From NCBI GenBank assembly GCA_044222245.1, contig JBGANQ010000047.1, forward strand, positions 1 through 64,000: 64,000 nucleotides of DNA, in the 5' to 3' direction. Made by a program: the position numbers and the translations under genes. The notes beneath the pieces were generated by a model. It was not told the DNA's origin. It did no database searches and was given only the letters and a program-made list of their open reading frames with translations. Source of the DNA: CALFML01 sp044222245. Lineage in GTDB: Bacteria; Myxococcota_A; Polyangia; Palsa-1104; JAEUJZ01. Shown piece by piece: positions 47,673-55,864 of this stretch; the first letter of the stretch is position 1; every line of letters starts with the position of its first letter.

Positions 47673-48767
47673 ATGGCGACCAAGACCCCAACCGTAGACA
47701 GCGTGCGCAGCGCCCTGAAAGAAGTCATCGAGCCGGTGCTCGAGCGGGACATTGTCTCGCTTGGCATGGTCAAAAAGATCGAGGTCGATCGCGACGCCGC
47801 CTACATCACCCTGGAGATCCCGACCCCGGTGTACCGCGACCGCGCCGGCCTGGAGGAGCGGACGCGCCTGGCGGCGCTGAAGGCGCCCGGGATCACCGAC
47901 GCGCGCGTCCTTCTCAACGTCAACGTGCCGATGGGCAACCGCGGCGCCGCGACCCGGCTGCCCTCGGTGCGCAACGTCATCGCGGTGGCCGCCGGCAAGG
48001 GCGGGGTGGGCAAGTCGACGGTCGCCACCAACCTGGCGCTGGCCCTGCGCGAGCACGGGGCGCGGGTCGGGCTGCTCGATGCCGACATCTACGGACCATC
48101 GGTGCCGACCATGCTCGGCGAGCCCGAGCAGCAGCCGGCGACGCACCCGGGCAACAAGATCGGCCCGGCGATCCATTTTGGCATCCCGGTGATCTCGGTG
48201 GGCTTTTTCACCGAGCGCGAGGGGGCGGTGGTGTGGCGCGGGCCGATGGTGCACAAGCTCTTGCAGCAGTTCCTCGAGGACGTCGACTGGGGCGAGCTCG
48301 ACTACCTGATCGTCGACCTGCCGCCCGGCACCGGTGATGCGCAGCTGTCGCTGAGCCAGCTCATCCCGATCACCGGCGCGGTGATCGTCGCCACCCCGCA
48401 GGAGGTCGCGCTCATCGACGTCGAGAAGGCGGTGAGCATGTTCAAGAAGGTCGAGGTGCCGATCCTCGGCGTCATCGAGAACATGTCCTATTACATCTGC
48501 CCGAGCTGCGGCCACAACGACGAGATCTTCTCGCGCGGCGGCGCCAAGAAGCTCGCCGAGACCCTGAAGGTCAAGTTCCTCGGCGAAGTCCCGATCAGCT
48601 CGCGGGTGCGCTACGGCGGCGACATCGGTCGCCCGATCGTCATCGGCGCCCCGCAGAGCGAGCACGCCAAGATCTTCATGGAAGCGGCGCAGCTCGTCGC
48701 CGAGTCGGTCTACAAGCTGGTCCTGTCGGGTCCCCGCCGGCCCGCCGGCCTGGTCCAGATCCGCTAA
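47673..48767 (+). CDS. mrp: Mrp/ApbC-family iron-sulfur carrier ATPase
   Basis: A P-loop ATPase that binds and delivers Fe-S clusters, 364 residues. The N-terminal ~90 residues are a MIP18/DUF59-type domain. The deviant Walker A is AAGKGGVGKSTVATNLA, followed by LLDADIYGPSVPTMLG and LIVDLPPGTGDAQLS. The bridging-cluster motif ICPSCGH (CxxC) is present at the expected place after VIENMSYY. It is probably co-transcribed with ribA. Its stop lies within the left end of an inverted-repeat element. Confidence 0.94.
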   Translation: MATKTPTVDSVRSALKEVIEPVLERDIVSLGMVKKIEVDRDAAYITLEIPTPVYRDRAGLEERTRLAALKAPGITDARVLLNVNVPMGNRGAATRLPSVRNVIAVAAGKGGVGKSTVATNLALALREHGARVGLLDADIYGPSVPTMLGEPEQQPATHPGNKIGPAIHFGIPVISVGFFTEREGAVVWRGPMVHKLLQQFLEDVDWGELDYLIVDLPPGTGDAQLSLSQLIPITGAVIVATPQEVALIDVEKAVSMFKKVEVPILGVIENMSYYICPSCGHNDEIFSRGGAKKLAETLKVKFLGEVPISSRVRYGGDIGRPIVIGAPQSEHAKIFMEAAQLVAESVYKLVLSGPRRPAGLVQIR

Positions 48768-48892
48768 CCGGCTGCCGCAAGACTACCCCGCGACCCGACC
48801 GATCCCAGGACCTGCCGTGCTCACGGCCCCGAGGCCGCTCCGCGCCAGGTCCTGCGCTCGGGCCGCTCGCTACGTTTTGCCCCAGCAGGCTG
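48764..48892. repeat. Inverted-repeat intergenic element, copy B
   Basis: About 129 bp, aligning end to end with copy A at 39073-39200 in the same orientation. Its right half (GCTCGGGCCGCTCGCTACG, then TTTTGCCCCAGCAGGCTG) is the best-conserved part. It starts at the mrp stop and lies before the stop of the converging vWA gene at 48983. Confidence 0.8.
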
Positions 48893-48982
48893 CCGCTCCC
48901 CGTCCGCCGGCCCAAAATAACAAGAGCGCCGAAAGGAAGCTCCCCTCGGCGCTCGGCCAGCCCTGGCGCTGGTTGCTGGGCG

Positions 48983-50848
48983 CTAGCCCGGGGTGGGGGC
49001 GATCGGCGGGATGAGGATGATCACGTCGCGCGAGTCGAGGTTGGCGCAGCCGCCGGCGCGCACGCGGATGGTGGCGTGGAAGACCTGCGGCGCGGTGGTC
49101 TCCTTGACGATCTCATTTTGCGCCGTGACGTTGAAGCGGACAAAGCCGCCGGGCACGACCTTGGAGAAGCCCTTGCCGTCGGGGCGGATGACCGGCGGGT
49201 TGAAGAACGGCGGCGGCGGCGGCGGCAGCGCGTCGAGCGGCACGATGTCCTTGATGAAGTCGGCGCTAGTCGTAGGCGGCGGCAGCACCTCGCCCTTTTC
49301 GCCCATGGTCTGGCCGACCACCTGGGTGGTCACGTCGAAGCTGGCGAACCGGGCGAGCTGGGCGATGCCGGCGGTGACCTGCTCGCCGACGTTGGCGCCG
49401 TCGCCGAGGATCTTGAACACCAGCGGGCACAGGCCGTTCTCGTCGGGCTCCTCGCCGGCGCCCTTCTGGCCGGTGCAGCACTTGCCCATCGCGCAGTTGG
49501 CCGGCCGCATCGGCACATCCCACGCCTCGGGCGGGACGATGGCGCCGGTCTCCTTGGCGAAGTAGATCATGTCCTTGGTGGCGATGCAGTTCTGGTCGCT
49601 GTTGACCTCGGCCGAGATGCCCACTGCCTTGGCGCAGATCTTGTTAAGCGCCTCGGCGGTCTCCTGCCGGGTGTGGGCGTACATCGAGACGTCCGAGCCG
49701 TAGTCGACGTTGGTGCCGAAGCACGAGCGCTGCGGCATGTCGTTCTTGCTGTGGTAGGAGGCGTCGCTGATCGACACCACGACCGGCAGCGCGCCGTCGC
49801 GGAACTCGACGCCGCCGATGCCCTTGTGGTTGGCGGGGATGTTGGCGCCGGCGCCCATCTGGCCGTTGCCGGTGGCGATCTGGTAGAGCGCCTCCATCTG
49901 GCCTTCGGGCAGGTCGTTGCCGCAGCCGCGCGGGCTGCTGCCGCGCAAGAGCTGCTGGACGCCGTTTTGCGCCTTCATGACATCGTCGGTCATCGACTGG
50001 ATGAGGATGAGCGGCTGATCATCGCCGCCGCCGCCGCAGTTCGGGCTGCCGTAGCTGCCGGTCGGCCAGTCGTCGATGGCGCCGACCCCGAACCAGGCGT
50101 CCTTGGCCGCCGCCGCCTTGACGCCGGGGATGATCACCGTCTGCAGGCTGCGGGTGAGCTGGTTGATCTCACCGCCCATCGAGCCGGTGGTGTCGACGCC
50201 GAAGAACACGTCGAGCGACTGCACCTCGGTCGAGAAGGTGAGGGGCTTGGTCTGGGGATTGATCTTATAGGGAAGGTTGAAGAAGAAGTCCTGCGAGTTG
50301 CCGCTCGTGCGCAGCCAGACGATGGTCAGGTTGGCGACGGTGGCGAGGTCGCGGCCGTTGTAGTTGAACTTGGCGTAGACCTTGGCGAAGTCGACCTTGT
50401 TCTGCTCGAGCACCGCGCTCTTGAACGTCGGCCCGGCGAACTTGCCCACCGCGTTGTTGTCGAGCGTGAACTTCACCTTGCGCGAAAAGTCCGAGCTACT
50501 GCCGTCGGAGAACAGGCCCCGCACGGTGAACTGCTTGGTCGCCTCGGTCTTGAGGTCGACGAGCAGCACGTCGTTGTTCGGCTTGAGCGTCAGCGACACC
50601 AGGTGCGGCATGTTGGGATCGTCGGGGTCGAGGTTCTGCTCGCCGCCGTCGCGCCCGTTGCCGCAGCTGAGCGCCGAGGCCAGGCCGAGGCAGCTCCACA
50701 GCATGAGCCCGGCTCGCAGGCCGCGCCGCCGTCGCGTCCGGTCGGGCAGCTTCCAGGGAGGCGCCGACGTACCTAGGGAACCCTCTGGGCGATCCAGAGG
50801 AACAGTCGAGTCAGGAGCGGTGCGACCGAAAGTTCTACCGGTAGACAT
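48983..50848 (-). CDS. vWA-domain lipoprotein
   Basis: A 621-residue secreted lipoprotein: a basic start, then LRAGLMLWSCLGLASALSC as lipoprotein signal. Residues ~80-185 are an Ig-like beta domain (LVSLTLKPNNDVLLVDLKTEATKQFTV). A von Willebrand A domain follows, with MIDAS motif DVFFGVDTTGSMGGE; it has several paired cysteines (NCGGGG, CGNDLPEG, CFGTN, KCC). A Pro-rich turn and C-terminal beta domain end it. It probably binds a metal-dependent ligand at the cell surface. ATG 50848 is supported by GGAGG upstream. Confidence 0.85.
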   Translation of the reverse strand: MSTGRTFGRTAPDSTVPLDRPEGSLGTSAPPWKLPDRTRRRRGLRAGLMLWSCLGLASALSCGNGRDGGEQNLDPDDPNMPHLVSLTLKPNNDVLLVDLKTEATKQFTVRGLFSDGSSSDFSRKVKFTLDNNAVGKFAGPTFKSAVLEQNKVDFAKVYAKFNYNGRDLATVANLTIVWLRTSGNSQDFFFNLPYKINPQTKPLTFSTEVQSLDVFFGVDTTGSMGGEINQLTRSLQTVIIPGVKAAAAKDAWFGVGAIDDWPTGSYGSPNCGGGGDDQPLILIQSMTDDVMKAQNGVQQLLRGSSPRGCGNDLPEGQMEALYQIATGNGQMGAGANIPANHKGIGGVEFRDGALPVVVSISDASYHSKNDMPQRSCFGTNVDYGSDVSMYAHTRQETAEALNKICAKAVGISAEVNSDQNCIATKDMIYFAKETGAIVPPEAWDVPMRPANCAMGKCCTGQKGAGEEPDENGLCPLVFKILGDGANVGEQVTAGIAQLARFASFDVTTQVVGQTMGEKGEVLPPPTTSADFIKDIVPLDALPPPPPPFFNPPVIRPDGKGFSKVVPGGFVRFNVTAQNEIVKETTAPQVFHATIRVRAGGCANLDSRDVIILIPPIAPTPG

Positions 50849-51022
50849 TGCTGGTCCTCCAACAAAGCAACCCTAGTACGAGTTTTCGTGAGGTTACAAC
50901 AATTTACACCACTGCCTGCCACATTGGCCGGCAGGGCAGGCGCGGGTACCAAAAGGTCGGGCCAAGTAGGCGGCAACTGGGCGCGTCCGGCGCCCACAGC
51001 GGAGCCGGGCGCCGCTACCCGA

Positions 51023-51060
51023 TTGACTCTACGTGACCATACATGCAATGTAGCTACATT
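51023..51060 (+). promoter_or_regulatory. Promoter-like -35 with a perfect 14-bp palindrome
   Basis: TTGACT at 51023-51028 is followed by AATGTAGCTACATT at 51047-51060, a perfect palindrome in the -10 region and 29 bp before the ATG of the TPR gene. Its position suits an operator bound by a dimeric repressor. The -10 hexamer itself is unclear. Confidence 0.45.
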
Positions 51061-51088
51061 CACCGCCGCTACAGACTGGAGCCGCTGC

Positions 51089-52330
51089 ATGAACACCGCC
51101 GCCAGTGAGCCGTACCAAGGTCCGCGCCGTCCCACGCTTGTGTGCCTGCCCGGACTCAAAGGGAGCCTGGGGTCAAGCGCTGCGGACCACGAGCCTGCGA
51201 CGCTGCCTGACGTCGGTGACGCGGCGCCCCGGGCCCGGCTTGCGGACGCCAAGATCTCCGGCTCGCTCGCCCCGCTGCGCGAGGTGGTCGGCTCGCTCGG
51301 GCGGGCGCGCGGCGGCGCTTGCCCGACGGGGCTTGAGCGGCAGCGGCTGCTCCGCCAGGCGCGGCGGGCGGGACTTGCGGTGCTGCCGACGCTGCTGCGG
51401 GCGCTCGGCGCCGAGTCGAGCTTCGAGGCGGCCTGGGCCCACTGCCTGCTGCGCGCGGTGGCGGCGCCGGGCAAGCCGCCGCGCGAGCGGGTGCTCAAGC
51501 GGCTCAACCAGCTGCTGCAGAGCCCGCGCCACCCCGATGCGGTCAAGGCGCGCGTCATGGCGCTGCTGTCGGATCTGGGGGCGCCGCTCGGCGATCACGT
51601 AGTGCTGCAGGACCCGGACGCGCTGCTCGCCGGCTCGGTGCGCGAGCTGCTGAGCAGCCTGGACAGCGCCGCCGACCTCGAGCAGGCCCTGGACCTGATC
51701 TTTTCCCAGGTGCCGGCCGGCGAGCTGCGCCAGTTCCTGGATGAGGTCGCGCACCACGGCGGGGCGCTCGCCCGGCCGCTGTTTTCGGCCCTCATCGCCG
51801 ATCCGCGGCTACCCGCCGAGCTTGCCGGCCACCTGATGGCGCAGTACCGACCGACGCCGCTGTTGCCGCGCTCGGCGCCGGCGCGGCGGCAGCCCCCGGC
51901 CCGCGAGCGGGTGCTGACCCGGCTGGCGCAGGCGCTGAACCTGTTAAATGAAGGCAAGCTGACCCAGGCGCGCCGCCGGCTGAGCCGGCTGCTGCCCGAG
52001 TTTCCCGAGCAGCCGGCGGTGCACAGCGCGCTCGGGCTGTGCCTGTTGCGGCTGGGCGAGGCGCAAGAGGCGCTCGCGCCCCTGCAGCGGGCGCTGGAGC
52101 TGGAGCCGACGGTGGCCGCCCACGCCTGGAACCTCGCCGCGGCGGCCCAGGCGGCGCAGCGGCTGGACGCCTGCTACCGCAGCCTCCGCCGCTACCTCGA
52201 TCAGCGCGACGACTCCGACGGGGCGGCGAGCCGCCGGCGCACCGCCGAGCAGTTCTGCCGCAGCTACCGCCCGGCGGCGGACGCGGCGCCGCTCGCCAGT
52301 CCCGCCCAGGTAGTCTCAGGCGAGGACTGA
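51089..52330 (+). CDS. Helical-repeat/TPR protein, function unknown
   Basis: A 413-residue soluble protein. Residues ~85-260 are helical-repeat-like (LPTLLRALGAESSFEAAWAH, RLNQLLQSPRHPDAVKARVM, DEVAHHGGALARPLFSALIA). Residues ~290-375 contain two or three TPRs (LNLLNEGKLTQARRRLSRLLP, ALGLCLLRLGEAQEALAPLQRALELEP). There is no signal peptide. The ATG at 51089 follows a promoter-like region, and codon bias upstream of it is weak. It is convergent with rocD, with an inverted-repeat element between. Confidence 0.7.
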   Translation: MNTAASEPYQGPRRPTLVCLPGLKGSLGSSAADHEPATLPDVGDAAPRARLADAKISGSLAPLREVVGSLGRARGGACPTGLERQRLLRQARRAGLAVLPTLLRALGAESSFEAAWAHCLLRAVAAPGKPPRERVLKRLNQLLQSPRHPDAVKARVMALLSDLGAPLGDHVVLQDPDALLAGSVRELLSSLDSAADLEQALDLIFSQVPAGELRQFLDEVAHHGGALARPLFSALIADPRLPAELAGHLMAQYRPTPLLPRSAPARRQPPARERVLTRLAQALNLLNEGKLTQARRRLSRLLPEFPEQPAVHSALGLCLLRLGEAQEALAPLQRALELEPTVAAHAWNLAAAAQAAQRLDACYRSLRRYLDQRDDSDGAASRRRTAEQFCRSYRPAADAAPLASPAQVVSGED

Positions 52331-52359
52331 CGGCCGCTGCGGCCGGCCGCGCGCCGGTC

Positions 52360-52474
52360 GAGCCGGCTGCGGCAGAGTGTAGCGAGCGACCCGAGCTTGG
52401 GCCTGGCGCGCCGCGCCGCCGAGCTGCGAGCACCCCCGAGCGGCCGCGTCAGGCGTCTTGCCGCAGCCGGCTAG
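52360..52474. repeat. Inverted-repeat intergenic element, copy C (reverse orientation)
   Basis: About 115 bp. Its reverse complement aligns with copies A and B, including the GCTCGGGTCGCTCGCTACA block. Terminal repeats are GAGCCGGCTGCGGCAGAG at 52360-52377 and CTTGCCGCAGCCGGCTAG at 52457-52474. It lies between converging genes and includes the rocD stop codon. Confidence 0.78.
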
Positions 52475-53697
52475 GCGGCGGCGCTGACCGCCTGCGCCTG
52501 CAGGACCTGGCGCAGCTGCTCCAGCGCCCAGGTCAGATCCGCCTCGGCAATGACCAGCGGCGGGGCTATGCGCAGGACGGTGGAGTGGGTCTCCTTGCAC
52601 AGCACGCCCTTGTGCATGAGCGCCTCGCAGAACGGCCGCGCCGCCGAGGTCAGCTCGATGCCGATGAGCAGGCCGCGGCCGCGGATTTGCTTGATGTGCG
52701 GGCTGCGCAGGGTGCGCAGCTGCTGCAGGAACGCGCTGCCCAGCCGCTCGGAGCGCTCGACCAGCTGCTCGTCCGCGAGGATCTGCAGGGCGGTGCGCGC
52801 CACGGCGCAGCCGAGCGGGTTGCCGCCGAAGGTGCTGCCATGGCTGCCCGGGGCGAAGACCTCCAGCACCTCGCTGCGCGCCACCACCGCCGACACCGGG
52901 TAGCAGCCGCCCGACAGCGCCTTGCCGAGGATCACCGCGTCCGGGCGCACCCCCTCGTGGTCGCAGGCCAAAAGCTTGCCGGTGCGCCCAAGGCCGGTCT
53001 GAATCTCATCGGCGAGAAACAGGACATTCTGGCGCCGGCACAGCTCGGCCGCCTGCCGCAGGTAGCCGTCGGGCGGGATCAGCACACCCGCCTCGGCCTG
53101 GATCGGCTCGACCAGGAAGGCGCAGGTGCGGGGCGTGATCGCCCGCTCCAGCGCCGCGAGGTCGCCGAAGGGGACGACGACGAAGCCGGGCGTGAACGGG
53201 CCAAAGCCGTCGCGGTAGTCGGGGTCGGTCGAGGCGCTGATGATCGTCACCGTGCGGCCGTGGAAGTTGTTGGCGCAGACGATGACCTCGGCCTGGTCGG
53301 CGGGGATTCCTTTTTTGGTGTAGCCCCAGCGCCGGGCCGCCTTGAGCGCCGTCTCGACCGCCTCGGCGCCGCTGTTCATCGGCAGCATGCGCTCAAGGCC
53401 GAGCAGCTCGCACAGCTCCTTGCCGAGCAGCGGCAGCTGGTCGTTGCGGAACGCCCGCGAGGTCAGCGTCACCCGCTGCGCCTGCTCGATGAGCGTGGCG
53501 ATGAGGCGCGGGTGGCAGTGGCCCTGGTTGAGCGCCGAGTACGAGCTGAGGCAGTCCAGGTAGCGCTTGCCCTGCACATCGGTCACCCACGCCCCCTGCG
53601 CCGTGTGCACGACGAGGTCGAGCGGGTGGTAGTTGTGCGCGCCGTAGCGGTCCTCAAGGTCGATATAGTCTTGTGTCGTCTGCGGGGGGAAGGTCAA
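52471..53697 (-). CDS. rocD: Ornithine aminotransferase
   Basis: PLP-dependent transfer of the delta-amino group of ornithine to 2-oxoglutarate, yielding glutamate semialdehyde. It has 408 residues of class-III aminotransferase type. Segments: RYGAHNYHPLDLVV, MNSGAEAVETALKAARRWGY, NNFHGRTVTIISAS, LADEIQTGLGRTG, and the PLP-lysine motif ILGKALSGG with Lys259. The start is TTG 53697 with an AGGTG site upstream. The RYGAHNY and FHGRT segments favour ornithine over acetylornithine as substrate. Confidence 0.9.
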   Translation of the reverse strand: MTFPPQTTQDYIDLEDRYGAHNYHPLDLVVHTAQGAWVTDVQGKRYLDCLSSYSALNQGHCHPRLIATLIEQAQRVTLTSRAFRNDQLPLLGKELCELLGLERMLPMNSGAEAVETALKAARRWGYTKKGIPADQAEVIVCANNFHGRTVTIISASTDPDYRDGFGPFTPGFVVVPFGDLAALERAITPRTCAFLVEPIQAEAGVLIPPDGYLRQAAELCRRQNVLFLADEIQTGLGRTGKLLACDHEGVRPDAVILGKALSGGCYPVSAVVARSEVLEVFAPGSHGSTFGGNPLGCAVARTALQILADEQLVERSERLGSAFLQQLRTLRSPHIKQIRGRGLLIGIELTSAARPFCEALMHKGVLCKETHSTVLRIAPPLVIAEADLTWALEQLRQVLQAQAVSAAA

Positions 53698-53815
53698 AGG
53701 ACACCTCGATAAGCGGCGGTCGCGCCGCGTATGGTTTCACCCAGCCTACCGCGAGTAGGCGGCGGTTTCATCCGGCGCCCGTCCCCGCGGCCGTTTCCCA
53801 AGGGACGGGGCGCGG

Positions 53816-54787
53816 CTACTTGCCAGCGGCGGGCCGGCTGGCCGCGGCGGCCTGCGCCTGGCGCTGCCACTCGGCCGGCAGGCCGATGTCGAGGAAGACG
53901 CCAAAGCGGTAGCCGACAAAGCGCTCGTCGACTTTTTTGCGCACCCGGGCAAGGGCCTGCTCGACGCGCGGCGGGTCCAGCTGCAGCGTCGGCTTCTCGG
54001 CGGCGATGGCGGCGATGACGAACTGCAGGTAGGACTCCTGCTGAGTCAGCAGCCGCTCGTCGCCGCTCGGCCCGCGGCCGGGGTGGACGAAGTCGGGCTT
54101 GAGCGCTGCCAGCTCGGCGAGGCGCTTGAGCCACTCGTCGGTGCGGCCGATCTCCAGCCAGCTGTGGGCGCCGCTGCCGACGAGGTCGCCGACAAACAGG
54201 TGGCCGTCGAACTCGACCGCGACGTGGGCCTCGCTGCAGCCGGGCCCCAGGACGTGCGCCTTGATGGTAATGCCGCCGGCGCTGAGCTCGGTGGTCTTGT
54301 CGCCGAAGCTGTCGGGGAGGGTGAGCTCCTTGGGATAGTCGGGCTTGTAGCGCTCGTAGAACGACTTGAGGCGGCTGTCGTGCACCGCCGGGATGAGCGC
54401 CCGCACCTGCGCCGAGGTGACGACGCGGATGCCGCGCTTTTTGAGCGTCGCGGTGCCGTTGAACTTGTCGGGGTTTGGATGCAGCACCACCGCCAGCTTG
54501 ACCTTCTTGCCGGTCACCTGCTCGGCCCAGCTCACCGCCTCTTCGGCGGCCGAAGGCAGGAACTGGGTGTCGATGAAGACAAGGCCGCTTGGCCCCTCGA
54601 TCCAGTACGAGACGGTCGAGAAGCCCCACGAGCGCGAGACGTAGGCCCCGACCCGCCGATCACCGGCGAACTCGTCGGGGTGGCTCAGCACCACCTGCGC
54701 CTCGCGCGGCAGCGGGCCCGCCGCGCCGAGTCGCGAGCCGCCGAGCAGGAGCACGAGCGCGGAACCGACCAGCCAGCTTGTACGCAT
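53816..54787 (-). CDS. Exported metallo-beta-lactamase-fold protein with altered metal motif
   Basis: A 323-residue exported protein (signal RTSWLVGSALVLLLGGSRLGAAG). The fold is recognisable from SYWIEGPSGLVFIDTQFLPSAAEEAV, AHVAVEFDGHLFVGDLVG and PDFVHPGRGPSG. The usual HxHxDH metal motif reads His103-Pro-Asn105-Pro-Asp107-Lys, so the second and last histidines are Asn and Lys. His188, Asp201 and His235 remain. This suggests a single-metal or altered enzyme. It is not evidence for beta-lactam resistance. Substrate unknown. Confidence 0.8.
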   Translation of the reverse strand: MRTSWLVGSALVLLLGGSRLGAAGPLPREAQVVLSHPDEFAGDRRVGAYVSRSWGFSTVSYWIEGPSGLVFIDTQFLPSAAEEAVSWAEQVTGKKVKLAVVLHPNPDKFNGTATLKKRGIRVVTSAQVRALIPAVHDSRLKSFYERYKPDYPKELTLPDSFGDKTTELSAGGITIKAHVLGPGCSEAHVAVEFDGHLFVGDLVGSGAHSWLEIGRTDEWLKRLAELAALKPDFVHPGRGPSGDERLLTQQESYLQFVIAAIAAEKPTLQLDPPRVEQALARVRKKVDERFVGYRFGVFLDIGLPAEWQRQAQAAAASRPAAGK

Positions 54788-54811
54788 GGCGCGACTATAA
54801 CCCGAGCCGGG

Positions 54812-55816
54812 TCAGGTCTTCTCGTTTAGCGCCGCGGCGCGCAGCTCGGCGGTGATCTCGGCGGCGATCTCGCGCAAGCGGGCCAGCTCCTCGCTGGCGA
54901 GCGACACCGCCCCCACCGCCGGGTGCCCGCCGCCGCCGTAGCGGCCGCACAGGGTGGCGATGTTGGCGGTGCGCCGCTCGGCCCGCCAGGGATTGCTGCC
55001 CACCGAGATCTTGGCCCGCCCGGGCAGCAGCGACACCCCGACCACATAGTGGGCGTCGGGGAACAGGTAGTAGGGCACGAACTTGCTTACCGCCGTCAGC
55101 TTCTGGTCGGCGACGTCGTAGGTGACGACTCCGCTGTTGCACTGCGCCCGCTCGCGCAGTAGCGCCAGCACCGCCTCGCTCTGCCGCAGCTGCGGCGACA
55201 GCCCGCTGCGGATGTAGTCCTTGTCGGCGATCTCGGTCAGGCTGAAGCGGCGCAGGTCGCGGATGAAGCGCAGCTTGAGCTCGGGGTCGCGGTTGGCCTC
55301 GACCCACATCATAAGGCGCAGCGCCGGCTCCTTGCACTCGACCGCCTGGGCGGGGCTTTTGAACTTGGCCCCGTCGATGAGGTCGGCCCAGGCGATGAGC
55401 TCGCCGTAGGGCGTTACGTCAAAGCCGTAGACCTCGGCGCAGCGCTGGGCCATGAACTTGCAGCACGACTGCGCCGCCGGATCGTAGAAGTGGCGCGGGT
55501 TGTGCTGGCGGGCGAAGTAGGCCGCGTCCTCGGGGGTCACAAACGCGCTCTGGTGGTGATCAAACCACCAGTCAAGGCGCGCGTCGGGCGAGTAGCGAAA
55601 GTCGACGCAGGCGTGCTCGAGGTCGCGCCGCACCGGTCCCCCGCCCGCGGCCGGCGCTGCGAACGCGCCGGAGATGACGTCTCCCGGGCCGTGGGCGAGG
55701 CCGACGTAGCTGAACTCGGCGCTCGCATCCAGGCACAGCCGGTAAAACTCGGTGAACAGCGCCGCCGAGGCGGCCCCATCAAAGCAGTTGTCGTGATAAA
55801 GGACGCGAACGTGCAT
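54812..55816 (-). CDS. DHH-family phosphoesterase
   Basis: A 334-residue member of the DHH superfamily, which hydrolyses phosphodiesters such as nanoRNA, c-di-nucleotides or polyphosphate-like bonds. Motif I is YHDNCFDGAASAAL, motif III is WWFDHHQSAF (Asp86-His-His88), and the DHHA1-type C-terminal glycine motif is YGGGGHPAVGAV. Substrate class cannot be assigned. It ends 24 bp upstream of the MBL-fold gene on the same strand. Confidence 0.85.
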   Translation of the reverse strand: MHVRVLYHDNCFDGAASAALFTEFYRLCLDASAEFSYVGLAHGPGDVISGAFAAPAAGGGPVRRDLEHACVDFRYSPDARLDWWFDHHQSAFVTPEDAAYFARQHNPRHFYDPAAQSCCKFMAQRCAEVYGFDVTPYGELIAWADLIDGAKFKSPAQAVECKEPALRLMMWVEANRDPELKLRFIRDLRRFSLTEIADKDYIRSGLSPQLRQSEAVLALLRERAQCNSGVVTYDVADQKLTAVSKFVPYYLFPDAHYVVGVSLLPGRAKISVGSNPWRAERRTANIATLCGRYGGGGHPAVGAVSLASEELARLREIAAEITAELRAAALNEKT

Positions 55817-55864
55817 GAGTAAGGTGGCTCTTGCCGGGTCGCCAGGCGAGCCCGTGCCCCGGCT

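Noticed and set aside
53816..54787. Beta-lactamase resistance gene
   Set aside because: The fold is shared by many hydrolases and the metal motif is altered; nothing supports a beta-lactam substrate.
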